Source of the DNA: Cryomorphaceae bacterium | Lineage (GTDB): Bacteria; Bacteroidota; Bacteroidia; Flavobacteriales; Schleiferiaceae | Assembly: GCA_013205365.1 (NCBI GenBank) | Contig: JABMNC010000050.1 | Coordinates: forward strand, 1 to 15,098 | Length of the DNA stretch: 15,098 nt | Direction: 5' to 3' | Part shown: positions 1 to 8,971 of the stretch, in pieces | Layout of the letters: each line of letters opens with the position of its first letter | Position numbering within the stretch: the first letter of the stretch is position 1 | Notes under the pieces: model-generated | Database searches by the model: none | Told to the model about the DNA's origin: nothing | The model's input: only the letters and a program-made list of their open reading frames with translations | Translations under genes and position numbers: made by a program

Positions 1-1
1 C

Positions 2-625
2 CAAAGTTTAATGGTTACCTCCATGGACAGCATTGCCTATGTGAATAGTCATAATGGAACACAGGCTACTGCCCATATTTCGGTAAAGAACAGTTCGGCC
101 TCTGCAAAAGACTACCGAGTGGTGCGCCGAAGAATAGGCACAACCGGATTGGTGGACTCCAACTACTTCTGCTGGGACCTCTGCTACCCCACATGGGCCA
201 ACCAGAGCCAGGGGACGGTGACCATCGCTCCCGGTGCCACTGCCAATGATTTCTCAGGCTATGCCTACGTGCTCGATTCCTCGGCCAACGGTCAAGACAG
301 CATTTGGTACACCTTCGTGAATGCATCCGATGCAAACGATAGCATTCAGGTGACGGTTGTTTATGCCTTCAACCGATATGTTTCCATTTCGGAGTCAGCG
401 CTGCCTTTGCTTTCGGTTTATCCCCAGCCTGCCTTGGCGGGCCAGCAGATTTATGGTATTCCGACGGATGCTCTTAAACTGGAGTGGATGGATCTTGCTG
501 GTCGCGTGCATCAGGTAATCAGTCAAAACGACGGTTCTATTACGGCGCCTTCCGCGCAAGGAATTTGGATTCTGAGGGCCTACTTTCAGAACGGAGTTAG
601 GACCACCCGGGTTCTGCTGCGGTAG
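2..625 (+). CDS. Secreted protein with T9SS type A C-terminal sorting domain (5' truncated by window edge)
   Basis: This is the C-terminal part of an exported protein. The reading frame is open back to the window edge without a stop, so the ATG at 11 is probably internal and the true start lies outside. The N-terminal two thirds (about 11-380) form a beta-rich extracellular-type region with the segments FCWDLCYP, TVTIAPG and SIWYTFVNA...DSIQVTVVY. That pattern recurs in secreted Bacteroidota proteins just before the sorting signal. From about 410 to the stop is a T9SS type A sorting domain: LSVYPQPA opening (Gln in place of the usual Asn of PNP), LEWMDLAGRV, then GIWILRAYF and a basic end, VRTTRVLLR. 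In the family, this domain directs export through the SprA translocon and is removed or anchored at the surface. What the passenger does cannot be told. A 39-base AT-rich spacer with no hairpin separates it from ruvA. Confidence 0.85.
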   Translation, partial: QSLMVTSMDSIAYVNSHNGTQATAHISVKNSSASAKDYRVVRRRIGTTGLVDSNYFCWDLCYPTWANQSQGTVTIAPGATANDFSGYAYVLDSSANGQDSIWYTFVNASDANDSIQVTVVYAFNRYVSISESALPLLSVYPQPALAGQQIYGIPTDALKLEWMDLAGRVHQVISQNDGSITAPSAQGIWILRAYFQNGVRTTRVLLR

Positions 626-664
626 GCGGCATACTAATATAAATTTTTTGACGTTTAGTCAGGT

Positions 665-1243
665 ATGCTTTATCACCTCAGAGGAACCCTCGAACGCAAG
701 ACTCCAACCTATGTAGTTATGGACTGCGGGGGTGTAGGCTACCTCATTCATATTTCGCTCACCACCTTTGGTCAGCTCCCGGATTTGGGAAAAGTAGAAT
801 TGCTTCTGCACCCGGTTTATCGCGAAGACGCACAATTGCTCTTTGGTTTTGCCACCGAGCTAGAACGCGATGTTTTTGTGCTTCTGAATTCCGTTTCGGG
901 AGTGGGAGCCAGCACTGCGCGAGTCATTCTATCTACCCTGCGTCCTGAGGAGGCCTTGTCGGTAATTGCCAATGGCGACTCCGGAAGTCTTCAGCGCATC
1001 AAGGGAATTGGAGCCAAGACCGCACAGCGAATTATTATAGACATTCGCGATAAGGCCATTAAACTGGGCGCTTTAGCCCCAATGGCCTCCGGAGGCACTT
1101 ATGCTCGTCAGGAGGCACTCGAGGCACTTTTGGTTCTGGGCTTCGCCCGCGTGGCTGTCGAGAAGGTTCTTTCTGCCCTCTCGGCCGAAGAGTTGGAGTA
1201 CAGCCTGGAAGACTTAATCAAACGCGCTCTAGCCCGACTCTAA
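665..1243 (+). CDS. ruvA: Holliday junction branch migration protein RuvA
   Basis: RuvA is the cytoplasmic DNA-binding subunit of RuvAB: a tetramer holds the four-way junction open while RuvB hexamers pump the arms during recombinational repair. At 192 residues it is near the family's usual 195-205. The N-terminal OB domain (1-62) opens with MLYHLRGTLE and carries REDAQLLFGF, where Glu54 and Asp55 match the acidic pin residues of the Escherichia coli protein. Two helix-hairpin-helix motifs follow, SVSGVG (76-81) and IKGIGAKTA (112-120). The C-terminal RuvB-contacting domain is about 146-192, after a short Gly/Ala linker. The ATG at 665 gives the expected N-terminus. The stop codon shares one base with the sprA start (TAATG), which points to translational coupling. 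ruvB is not in the window. Confidence 0.97.
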   Translation: MLYHLRGTLERKTPTYVVMDCGGVGYLIHISLTTFGQLPDLGKVELLLHPVYREDAQLLFGFATELERDVFVLLNSVSGVGASTARVILSTLRPEEALSVIANGDSGSLQRIKGIGAKTAQRIIIDIRDKAIKLGALAPMASGGTYARQEALEALLVLGFARVAVEKVLSALSAEELEYSLEDLIKRALARL

Positions 1244-4200
1244 TGTGCATGCGGTGGGCACTGGGTCTGCTGGGATTGCTGGCAGTGCTGAATCTTGAGG
1301 GCCAGGATACCACAGGTACAGGCTGGCCAATGCCGGGCCTTCCCAATCCTCCCAATTGGAAGACTGAGGTTACCTATGACCCCGTCACTGGTTTTTACAT
1401 CCTTCAGCGCACTGTTTCTGGAGTGCCCGTCGGTGCACCGAGGTACCTTAATGCCGCAGACTACCAGGCAATGCGGTTTCGCGAACTAGAATCCGATTAT
1501 TGGCAAAACCGATGGTCTCAAAACGATGCGTCATCAGACCGAGGCGGGTCGAGCCTCGTTCCAGACATGAGCATAACGAGCCCGGTACTTCGCGATATTT
1601 TCGGTTCTGACAAACTCGAAATTCGCCCAACCGGCAGTGCAGAGCTGCGGTTTGGTCTGCGCTACCAGCATATTAAAAATCCCATTGTTCCCGAGCGGAA
1701 TCGCCGAACCCTCGCCTTTGACTTTGACCAAAAAATGCAAATCAGCGCGGCGGGCAAGCTGGGCGACCGACTCAACCTCAACTTTAATTTTGATACAGAG
1801 GCAACCTTTGCCTTCGAAAACAAAATAAAACTGGACTTCAAGGGCCAAGAAGACGACATTCTCAAGGGTTTTGAAATGGGTGATGTGAGTTTGCCCACCA
1901 ACGGCAGCTTAATTACTGGCGTCCAGAGTCTGTTTGGCCTCAAAACCCAAATGCAGTTTGGCAAAACAACGGTTACCACGGTCTTGGCCGAGCAGCGTTC
2001 CCAAAGCCAGAGCATGAACATTCAGGGCGGTGCGTCCACCCAAGAGTTTCGAATTCAGGCAGACGCCTACGAGGCAAATCGCCACTTTTTCTTAGCGCAG
2101 TTTTTTAGGGATCGCTACGAGCAGTGGTTGGGCACCCGCCCGATTATTCAGTCGCCCATGCAAATAACGCGGGTCGAAGTTTGGCTGACCAACCGCAGAA
2201 ACAACCCCACCGAAGTGCGCAATCTCGTTGCCTTCTTAGACCTCGGTGAGGCAGAGGGCGCGGCCTACCGAAGCCTTTCGTCGTCCCTGCCGGGCGAGGC
2301 AATTTTTCCTGGCCCTAGCGCGGACCCTTGGCCATCCAACCGCGTAAACCGCTTGGATCCCCAAGAGCTGATTTCTCGGTTTGCCTCCGTGCGCGACGCG
2401 GCTTCTGCGGGTTCTTCGCTAAACAGCTCGGGCTACGACGCCAACATCGAATATGCCCAATTAACCAACGCGCGCATGCTGCAGCCCAACGAGTACAGCT
2501 TTCACCCTCAGCTGGGCTACATTTCGCTCAACACCTCACTCAATCAAGACGAAGTCATTGCAGTGGCCTACCAGTACACCGTCAACGGTCGGACCTACCA
2601 GGTTGGTGAGTTTTCTAACGACGGAATCGTTGCGCCCAAGTCGCTCATTCTTAAACTACTAAAGCACCAAATTCTAAATGTTCGAAGTCCGGCATGGGAC
2701 CTCATGATGAAGAACGTCTACAGCCTCAACGCGTTCCAATTGAGCCCAGAGGACTTTCGCCTAGAGCTTCTCTACGTTAACGACGAAACCGGATTGCCCA
2801 TTCCGTTTTTACCCAAATCAAGCGTTAAAAATCAACTGCTGGTGCAGGTCTTGCAAACCGACAAGGTCAATACTAACGGCGATCCGTTCCCAGACGGACT
2901 CTTTGACTTTGTGGAAGGATTGACCGTCTTGTCGACCACGGGCCGAATTTTCTTGCCTTCCTTGGAGCCCTTTGGCTCCTCCCTTTCTAAGCAGCTTAGT
3001 ACCGCCGAGGAGCGCCAGAGGTACGTCTACCAAGAGCTTTACGATTCGACCCTGTTCCGCGCCCAGGAGCAAACCCAAAAGAATAAGTTTTTGCTTCGCG
3101 GTCGCTACAAATCTGCGGGCGGATCCGTCATTCAGCTGAATTCGTTTAATATTCCGCGAGGGTCCATTTCGGTGACGGCCGGAGGGAACATGCTTACCGA
3201 GAACCAAGACTTTACCGTGGACTACGCCCTTGGTCAAGTGCGTGTTATCAACGAAGCCATCCTGCAGAGCGGAGTCCCTATTCGGGTGAGTTTTGAGAAT
3301 AATTCCCTATTTAATTTTCAGGCAAAGACCTTCACGGGCGCCACGGTAAGCCACCAGCTCAGGCCCAACTGGACGGTTGGCGGCTCCATTCTGCAGCTGC
3401 GCGAAGGTGCCCTCACTCAAAAAGTGGCTGCCGGCGACGAACCAGTGCGCAATTCGATTTGGGGCATGAATACGCAGTACGAGAAGACCCTTCCGGGCCT
3501 GACTCGCGCCCTTGATAAGCTGCCCTTTGTCTCAACCAAGGCGCCGTCCAGTGTGCTGCTTACGGGCGAAGTCGCGCAGCTTATACCGGGTTCGCCGCGC
3601 ATCATCAGCGTCAACGGGGAGCCGACTACCTACCTCGACGACTTTGAGAGCAGCCAAACGGCCATTGACCTTCGCGGAACCATTACCTGGCAGCTCTCCT
3701 CTATTCCCGAAGGCCAGCCGGAACTTTTTAAGGAGGCGGATTTCACCAACAACTGGGCGTCCAACTACAACCGCGCCCGACTCTCCTGGTACGTCATAGA
3801 CAATTCGTTTTTTACGGGCACAAGCATAACGCCCATCAACATTCGAAACAATCCGGCAATTACAAGCGACCACCGACAGCGCATGGTGCCCTTTGCCGAG
3901 GTCTTCCCGAACATAACCCTCGACCCAAGTCAGGCGCGCAACATCAACACCTTTGACTTGCAGTTTGACCCGACCGAGCGCGGACCCTATAACTACGACG
4001 TTCAGGGTCTAAGCGGAATCTCCGCGGGCATTAATCCCGACGGAAGCCTCAAAAATCCCCGTAGCCGTTGGGGGGGCATTATGCGTCAGCTCACCATCAA
4101 CAATTTTGAAGAGCAAAACATCGAATTTGTTCAGTTTTGGGTGATGGATCCCTTTCTCGACGACCCCAGTGCCCCGGGCGGAGACGTTTATCTGCACCTG

Positions 4201-7200
4201 GGCAACGTGTCCGAAGACATTCTCAAAGACGGAATGCAGTCTTTTGAGCACGGCCTGCCTTCGGACGGATCGCGAAGAGACGTAGACTCTTCCATGTGGG
4301 GCTATGCCTCAAAATACCAGCCGGTGGTCGATGCATTTGACAACAGCGAAGCCTCTCGACCCAACCAAGACGTGGGTCTCGACGGACTAATGGACCAGGA
4401 CGAGCGCCGTTGGATTGGACCCAATTCCGGGACCTACCTCAACAACATTCAGTCGGCCTTTGGAGCAGCAAGCCCGGCCTATGTTAAGGCGCAGGTAGAT
4501 CCCGCAGCCGACAACTTTGCTTATTACCGAGGCAGCAGTCAGGACCAGGCCGACGCCGATATTTTGCGCCGCTACCGCTACTTCAACAACCCCGACGGAA
4601 ACTCGCGGACCGACCTTATTGATGGGCAGCCCGCCATGAGCACCAACATGCCCGACAAAGAAGACGTCAACCGCGACGCAACCCTTAACCGCTCGGAGCA
4701 GTACTTCAGCTACAAAATTTCAATGCGCCCCGAGGACCTGGTGATAGGCACGAACTACATTGCCGACATCTACGAGACCACCACCGACCTTCTGCCCGAC
4801 CAAACGCGCAGACCGGTTCGCTGGATACAATTCAAAATTCCCGTTTTTGAGCCTGACCAACGCGTCAATGGGGCGCAGGACTTTCGCTCCATCCGTTTTG
4901 CCCGCTGGATTCTGCACGATTGGCAGCAGCCTGTGGTTATTCGCATGGCCCGACTCGACCTGGTCCGAGGCGAATGGCGTCGCTACCGGTTCAACCTCGA
5001 TGCTTCGCGAGAAATGATTCCCGTTGACGAGTCCGTTGCAACCACCTTTACCGTGAATGCGGTAAACCTTGAAGAGAACGGCGGTCGCGTTCCAGTAGCC
5101 TACCGCATGCCTCCAGGAATTCGCCGCCAGGTATTGCTCGGCAACACCTCGCTTCTTCAGCAAAACGAGCAGTCCTTGAGCATGCGTACCTGCGGTCTTC
5201 GCGACGGAGACGGCCGCGCAGTGTTCAAAAATACCAGCGTCGACATGCGCATGAACAAGCGCATGAAAATGTTTGTGCACGCAGAGGCTGCCGATGAGCC
5301 CAACCTCCTCAAGGATGAGGACGTTCGTTTGTTTGTGCGCATCGGCAACGACTACAGCCAAAACTACTACGAGTACGAGATGCCCCTCACGGTAACTCCC
5401 TGGGCTACCACGGCAGAAGACGTTATTTGGCCAAGCACCAACGACGTAGACATCGAGTTTGCCCTTTGGACCGCCCTAAAGCTTGAGCGTGATGCGGCCA
5501 TGCAGACCAACCCCAACGTGAGCAGCGCACTGCCCTTTGAGCGGGTAATTGGCGACCGCACCTACCGGGTAGTGGGAACACCCAACCTGGGATGGGTCCG
5601 CACGATAATGATTGGCCTTAGGAATCCGCGCCGCAGCGCATCAAACCAAAACGACGACGGAATGGACAAGTGCATTGAGGTTTGGGTTAACGAACTGCGA
5701 ATGACCGAATTTGACAACAGGGGAGGGGTGGCCGGACTCGCCCGTGGAACCGTTAAGCTGGCAGACTTAGGGCAGGTTGCACTCAGCGGAGGGTTCTCAA
5801 CCCCGGGCTTTGGAACCATTGACATGGCGCCCAACGAGCGCAATAAGTTCAGCGCCATGAACTACGACCTTCAGACCAACCTTGATTTGCATCGCTTTCT
5901 TCCGGCGAAAAGTCGGTTGCGCTTGCCGGTATTCATAACCCATGCTCAGGATTGGAAAACGCCAATGTTCAATCCCTACAATCCCGACATTGAAATGCCC
6001 AAGGCCCTAGCCAATCTGCCGAACCAAGATGGAAGGGACTCCCTGCGTTCCATGGTCAGTGACTTTCAGCAGCGACGGGCGATTGCATTCACCAACGTCA
6101 GAATTGACCGCGCCTCAGGGGCCCCTCAGGGCGGACGCGCTGCGGCAAACGGTCCGCCGGCCATGGACGGATTCAACCCCAAGGGAGAGTCCGAGTCGGG
6201 ATTGCAGGGTGGCAGAGAAGACAAGATTAAATTGCCCAAGAAACCCCGCCCATGGGACATAGAAAACCTCAGTGCGACCTATGCCTTTAACGAGGTGCTG
6301 CGTCGCGATGCCAACACCCTTCAGGACCTGCGCCACGAGAACCGCGGCAGCCTTGCCTACGCCTACCAGTCGCAACCGATCAACATTCAGCCATTTAAAA
6401 AGCTGAAGAATAAGAGTTTGGCAATCATTCGCGACGCCAACATTAACCTGACGCCTTCGAGAATCAGCATCCGCACGGACCTGCTTAGAAGCCAGCAGAT
6501 TATGCAAATGCGCAACGTAGATAACCCCAAGTTTCAGTTGCCCATCACCTACAACAAGAACTTCACGATGGACCGCAACTACAACGTGATTTGGGATCCG
6601 ACCAAGACCTGGAAGCTGGACTACACCGGCAGAGTACGGCTGCGCTTTGACGAACTTCCCGGGCCCGCCTCGGCCGACAGCGTGCGCGATTTCTTGGCAC
6701 AAAGCCTCAGTTCGGGCGGACGTCCTACCGAGTACCACCACACTATTAATACGACCTGGGCCATACCGATCAATAAGATTCCCCTGCTTAGCTTCGTTCA
6801 AACCCAAGTGCGCTACACGGCCGATCTGGATTGGAAGACCAATTCTCTTTGGGCTACGCGGCCAGGACTGGATTCCCTGAATTTCGGGAACACGATTGAA
6901 TCCAGCGGCAAGTGGAACGCCTCAGCCAACGCAAACATGGTGACGCTGTACAACCTGATTCCGGGCTACAGAAAGCTTAAAAAGCCTTCGCGGGCCAATA
7001 CCGCCACCGCCAATGCCCGCGGCGCGAAGCCTGCGGAGACCGCAAAAGGAGCCGGCGGCAAGAAGGTCGAGGCGGCAAAGCCGACGCTGGCAAAAACGCT
7101 CTTTATTGGGGTAGTAGACCTAGCTACCATGCTCAAAAGTGTCAACGCGACCGCTAGCCTGAATACCGGCTCCCTGCTTCCCGGGTTCAGAACAGTCCCC

Positions 7201-8538
7201 GTGTTTAGCGGGCTAACTCCCGAGTCGGACTTCGCTCCCGGCTGGAAGGCGGCCCTGGGACTTCCCCACGACCTGCCGTCTTTGGCTGCCGGCAGTGGCT
7301 GGCTGCTCGAGAATCCGCGCCAACCGCTTCGGGCCACCGAGGTGACTACGCGAAACATCACTTTAAGGGCCCAGCTTGAGCCGCTTCAAGACATGCGCAT
7401 TACCCTGAACGCCAACCAGACCTACGGACGCCAGGCGTCCTACACCTACCGGTACTCCACGGGAACCGGTTTGGATTCGCTCTTTTCTCAGGGTTTCCAT
7501 GCCTTTAACCCCCAAGAAATACTTACCTACAGCGGGTCATGGCTGTCTCTGCCCTCGGCCTTTGACGTCAGCAAAGAGCCCGACTACTCCAGTGCGGCAT
7601 ACGACCGCTTTAAGGAGGCCCGACTTGAGGTGTCTCGCCGTATGGCAGACCGTCAGTCCATCATAGACCCCAATTATTCCAACACTTTTATCGACTACTC
7701 GGATTCTTCGAGGTACGGATACGACGGGTTTTCGGTGCTCCATACCGACGTACTGGCGAACGCCTTTCTCGCTGCCTACGGGAACCGCGCCACATCAAAC
7801 CTGCCTATTGGAAACTACAGTGCGCTGCCCTTCTTCCCCAACTGGAACCTTACCTACACCGGATTGATGCGCCTAAAGGCAGTACGCAATGTGTTTACTG
7901 CGCTCAGTTTGAGCCATTCCTATGCGAGCACCATGACGGTTTCTGGCCTTCAGACCCACATGCTCAGGGCGCAGCGGCTGCAGGACAGTCCCCTGGATTT
8001 GTTTCCGCGCAACGACAACTTAGACATTATGCCCGACCGTCAGGTTGGTCAGATTTCGGTTTCGGAATCCTTTTCGCCCTTAGTCGGTGTGGATTTGCGT
8101 ACTCGAAGCAACGCCTCCTTCAAGCTCAACTACGGCATGATGCGGCAGCTTAACCTAAGCATGGCCAACAACCAGCTCACCGAGAGTAAGGCACAGGACG
8201 TAACGGTTGGTTTTGGCTACATCATTAAGGACGTTCAGTTTCGCATCGTGGAGCAGGGCGGAGCCCCCCGTACTATTAAATCCAATCTTGAGTTAAAACT
8301 AGACGTGAAGTTCAGCGACAACCAAACCGTTATTAGGCGAATTCTCGAGGATTTCTACCAACCTACAGCGGGCCAGACGCGCACGACCATCAAGTTTACC
8401 GCAGACTACCGCATGAGCCGTCGCTTGACCACGCAATTTTACTACGACCAAACGGTTAGTTCCTTCAAAACCAGCCAGGCCTTCCCCACGAATCAATGGC
8501 AAAGCGGCATTGCCTTGCGGCTTAATTTAGGTGGGTAA
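1243..8538 (+). CDS. sprA: Cell surface protein SprA, T9SS outer-membrane translocon
   Basis: SprA is the very large outer-membrane beta-barrel through which the type IX secretion system exports folded cargo; in Flavobacterium it is also needed for gliding. The protein has 2431 residues, close to the roughly 2400 of known members. A hydrophobic signal peptide (about residues 3-21, WALGLLGLLAVLN) precedes a mature protein starting near QDTTG. Family-type segments appear in order: YDPVTGFYILQRTVSG near residue 45, the DDFESSQTAIDLRG motif (798-812), Asp-rich loops (1043-1054 and 1138-1152), NPYNPDIEM (1577-1585), PWDIENLSATYAFNEV (about 1670-1685), then a C-terminal stretch of alternating aromatic and polar strands typical of the barrel, ending SGIALRLNLGG. 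Two low-complexity insertions are listed separately. The ATG at 1243 overlaps the ruvA stop; an in-frame ATG at 1249 would give nearly the same signal peptide. The frame is intact throughout. Confidence 0.97.
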   Translation: MCMRWALGLLGLLAVLNLEGQDTTGTGWPMPGLPNPPNWKTEVTYDPVTGFYILQRTVSGVPVGAPRYLNAADYQAMRFRELESDYWQNRWSQNDASSDRGGSSLVPDMSITSPVLRDIFGSDKLEIRPTGSAELRFGLRYQHIKNPIVPERNRRTLAFDFDQKMQISAAGKLGDRLNLNFNFDTEATFAFENKIKLDFKGQEDDILKGFEMGDVSLPTNGSLITGVQSLFGLKTQMQFGKTTVTTVLAEQRSQSQSMNIQGGASTQEFRIQADAYEANRHFFLAQFFRDRYEQWLGTRPIIQSPMQITRVEVWLTNRRNNPTEVRNLVAFLDLGEAEGAAYRSLSSSLPGEAIFPGPSADPWPSNRVNRLDPQELISRFASVRDAASAGSSLNSSGYDANIEYAQLTNARMLQPNEYSFHPQLGYISLNTSLNQDEVIAVAYQYTVNGRTYQVGEFSNDGIVAPKSLILKLLKHQILNVRSPAWDLMMKNVYSLNAFQLSPEDFRLELLYVNDETGLPIPFLPKSSVKNQLLVQVLQTDKVNTNGDPFPDGLFDFVEGLTVLSTTGRIFLPSLEPFGSSLSKQLSTAEERQRYVYQELYDSTLFRAQEQTQKNKFLLRGRYKSAGGSVIQLNSFNIPRGSISVTAGGNMLTENQDFTVDYALGQVRVINEAILQSGVPIRVSFENNSLFNFQAKTFTGATVSHQLRPNWTVGGSILQLREGALTQKVAAGDEPVRNSIWGMNTQYEKTLPGLTRALDKLPFVSTKAPSSVLLTGEVAQLIPGSPRIISVNGEPTTYLDDFESSQTAIDLRGTITWQLSSIPEGQPELFKEADFTNNWASNYNRARLSWYVIDNSFFTGTSITPINIRNNPAITSDHRQRMVPFAEVFPNITLDPSQARNINTFDLQFDPTERGPYNYDVQGLSGISAGINPDGSLKNPRSRWGGIMRQLTINNFEEQNIEFVQFWVMDPFLDDPSAPGGDVYLHLGNVSEDILKDGMQSFEHGLPSDGSRRDVDSSMWGYASKYQPVVDAFDNSEASRPNQDVGLDGLMDQDERRWIGPNSGTYLNNIQSAFGAASPAYVKAQVDPAADNFAYYRGSSQDQADADILRRYRYFNNPDGNSRTDLIDGQPAMSTNMPDKEDVNRDATLNRSEQYFSYKISMRPEDLVIGTNYIADIYETTTDLLPDQTRRPVRWIQFKIPVFEPDQRVNGAQDFRSIRFARWILHDWQQPVVIRMARLDLVRGEWRRYRFNLDASREMIPVDESVATTFTVNAVNLEENGGRVPVAYRMPPGIRRQVLLGNTSLLQQNEQSLSMRTCGLRDGDGRAVFKNTSVDMRMNKRMKMFVHAEAADEPNLLKDEDVRLFVRIGNDYSQNYYEYEMPLTVTPWATTAEDVIWPSTNDVDIEFALWTALKLERDAAMQTNPNVSSALPFERVIGDRTYRVVGTPNLGWVRTIMIGLRNPRRSASNQNDDGMDKCIEVWVNELRMTEFDNRGGVAGLARGTVKLADLGQVALSGGFSTPGFGTIDMAPNERNKFSAMNYDLQTNLDLHRFLPAKSRLRLPVFITHAQDWKTPMFNPYNPDIEMPKALANLPNQDGRDSLRSMVSDFQQRRAIAFTNVRIDRASGAPQGGRAAANGPPAMDGFNPKGESESGLQGGREDKIKLPKKPRPWDIENLSATYAFNEVLRRDANTLQDLRHENRGSLAYAYQSQPINIQPFKKLKNKSLAIIRDANINLTPSRISIRTDLLRSQQIMQMRNVDNPKFQLPITYNKNFTMDRNYNVIWDPTKTWKLDYTGRVRLRFDELPGPASADSVRDFLAQSLSSGGRPTEYHHTINTTWAIPINKIPLLSFVQTQVRYTADLDWKTNSLWATRPGLDSLNFGNTIESSGKWNASANANMVTLYNLIPGYRKLKKPSRANTATANARGAKPAETAKGAGGKKVEAAKPTLAKTLFIGVVDLATMLKSVNATASLNTGSLLPGFRTVPVFSGLTPESDFAPGWKAALGLPHDLPSLAAGSGWLLENPRQPLRATEVTTRNITLRAQLEPLQDMRITLNANQTYGRQASYTYRYSTGTGLDSLFSQGFHAFNPQEILTYSGSWLSLPSAFDVSKEPDYSSAAYDRFKEARLEVSRRMADRQSIIDPNYSNTFIDYSDSSRYGYDGFSVLHTDVLANAFLAAYGNRATSNLPIGNYSALPFFPNWNLTYTGLMRLKAVRNVFTALSLSHSYASTMTVSGLQTHMLRAQRLQDSPLDLFPRNDNLDIMPDRQVGQISVSESFSPLVGVDLRTRSNASFKLNYGMMRQLNLSMANNQLTESKAQDVTVGFGYIIKDVQFRIVEQGGAPRTIKSNLELKLDVKFSDNQTVIRRILEDFYQPTAGQTRTTIKFTADYRMSRRLTTQFYYDQTVSSFKTSQAFPTNQWQSGIALRLNLGG
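6118..6249 (+). other. Gly/Pro-rich low-complexity insertion inside SprA
   Basis: This stretch encodes SprA residues about 1626-1669 and is rich in Gly, Pro, Ala, Glu and Lys (for example GAPQGGRAAANGPPAMDG and KIKLPKKPRP). It sits between an ordered region ending near NVRIDRASG and the conserved PWDIENLSATYAF segment. The composition indicates a flexible, disordered linker. Its role and its length variation among SprA proteins cannot be judged from this window alone. Confidence 0.6.
6970..7098 (+). other. Ala/Lys-rich low-complexity loop inside SprA
   Basis: This stretch encodes SprA residues about 1910-1952, almost entirely Ala, Lys, Gly, Arg, Thr and Pro (for example RGAKPAETAKGAGGKK). 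It interrupts two likely barrel strands, one ending NMVTLYNLIPGY and one beginning TLFIGVVDL. A highly positive, flexible loop between strands is the simplest reading. Whether it faces the periplasm or the outside is not determinable here. Confidence 0.6.
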
Positions 8539-8568
8539 ATTGGCCCTGTGGCTTACTATATTTGTGCC

Positions 8569-8949
8569 ATGGAATACCCTACTAGCCTACGCTACACCAA
8601 AGACCACGAGTGGATCCGCCTCGAAGGCGACATCGCAACCGTTGGCATTACTGACTTTGCCCAAGGGGAACTCGGTGACATTGTTTTTGTCGACATTCCA
8701 ACCCAAGGCGAGACCCTCGCCGCAGAAGAGGTTTTTGGCTCGGTAGAGGCCGTTAAGACGGTCAGTGATCTTTATCTGCCAATCGACGGTGAAGTAATAG
8801 AGGTTAACCCCGCCATTGACAACCAACCCGACCTGGTTAATACGGACCCCTACGGTCAGGGCTGGATGGTTCGTGTGAAGGTTGCGAGTGTTGCAGACGT
8901 AGAGGCCCTCATGGACTCCGACGCCTACCGCAAGCTCACGGGTGCCTAG
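8569..8949 (+). CDS. gcvH: Glycine cleavage system H protein
   Basis: GcvH is the small cytoplasmic carrier whose lipoyl-lysine arm shuttles the aminomethyl group of glycine between the P, T and L proteins of the glycine cleavage system. With the ATG at 8569 the protein has 126 residues and starts MEYPTSLRYTKDHEW, which is the usual GcvH opening. A GTG at 8548 would add seven residues (MAYYICA) not seen in the family, so it is not preferred. The core has VGITDFAQGELGDIVFVDIP (25-44) and the lipoyl hairpin FGSVEAVKTVSDLYLP, with Lys63 as the predicted lipoylation site. The C-terminal GWMVRVKV follows. It lies 30 bases after sprA and just before the vanZ-type gene. None of gcvP, gcvT or lpd is nearby, so it is a stand-alone H gene, placed by synteny rather than by pathway. 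Confidence 0.96.
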   Translation: MEYPTSLRYTKDHEWIRLEGDIATVGITDFAQGELGDIVFVDIPTQGETLAAEEVFGSVEAVKTVSDLYLPIDGEVIEVNPAIDNQPDLVNTDPYGQGWMVRVKVASVADVEALMDSDAYRKLTGA

Positions 8950-8971
8950 CCCGATCAATACGCTGCTGCGC

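Noticed and set aside
626..664. AT-rich gap before ruvA considered as promoter or terminator.
   Set aside because: No hairpin and no TTTG/TAnnTTTG pair with proper spacing could be found, so nothing is annotated beyond the spacer itself.
4720..5361. Long open frame on the minus strand (213 codons) inside sprA.
   Set aside because: It lies wholly opposite a clear conserved gene, its translation shows no recognisable domain, and such frames are common opposite C-ending codon usage.
6115..6807. Long open frame on the minus strand (230 codons) inside sprA.
   Set aside because: Same reasoning: antisense shadow of conserved SprA sequence, no domain-like features.
8557..8564. TATATTTG, a match to the Bacteroidota -7 promoter box TAnnTTTG, just before gcvH.
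   Set aside because: It ends only four bases before the preferred ATG at 8569, so transcription would begin at or inside the start codon, and no well-spaced TTTG -33 box is visible. Probably chance.
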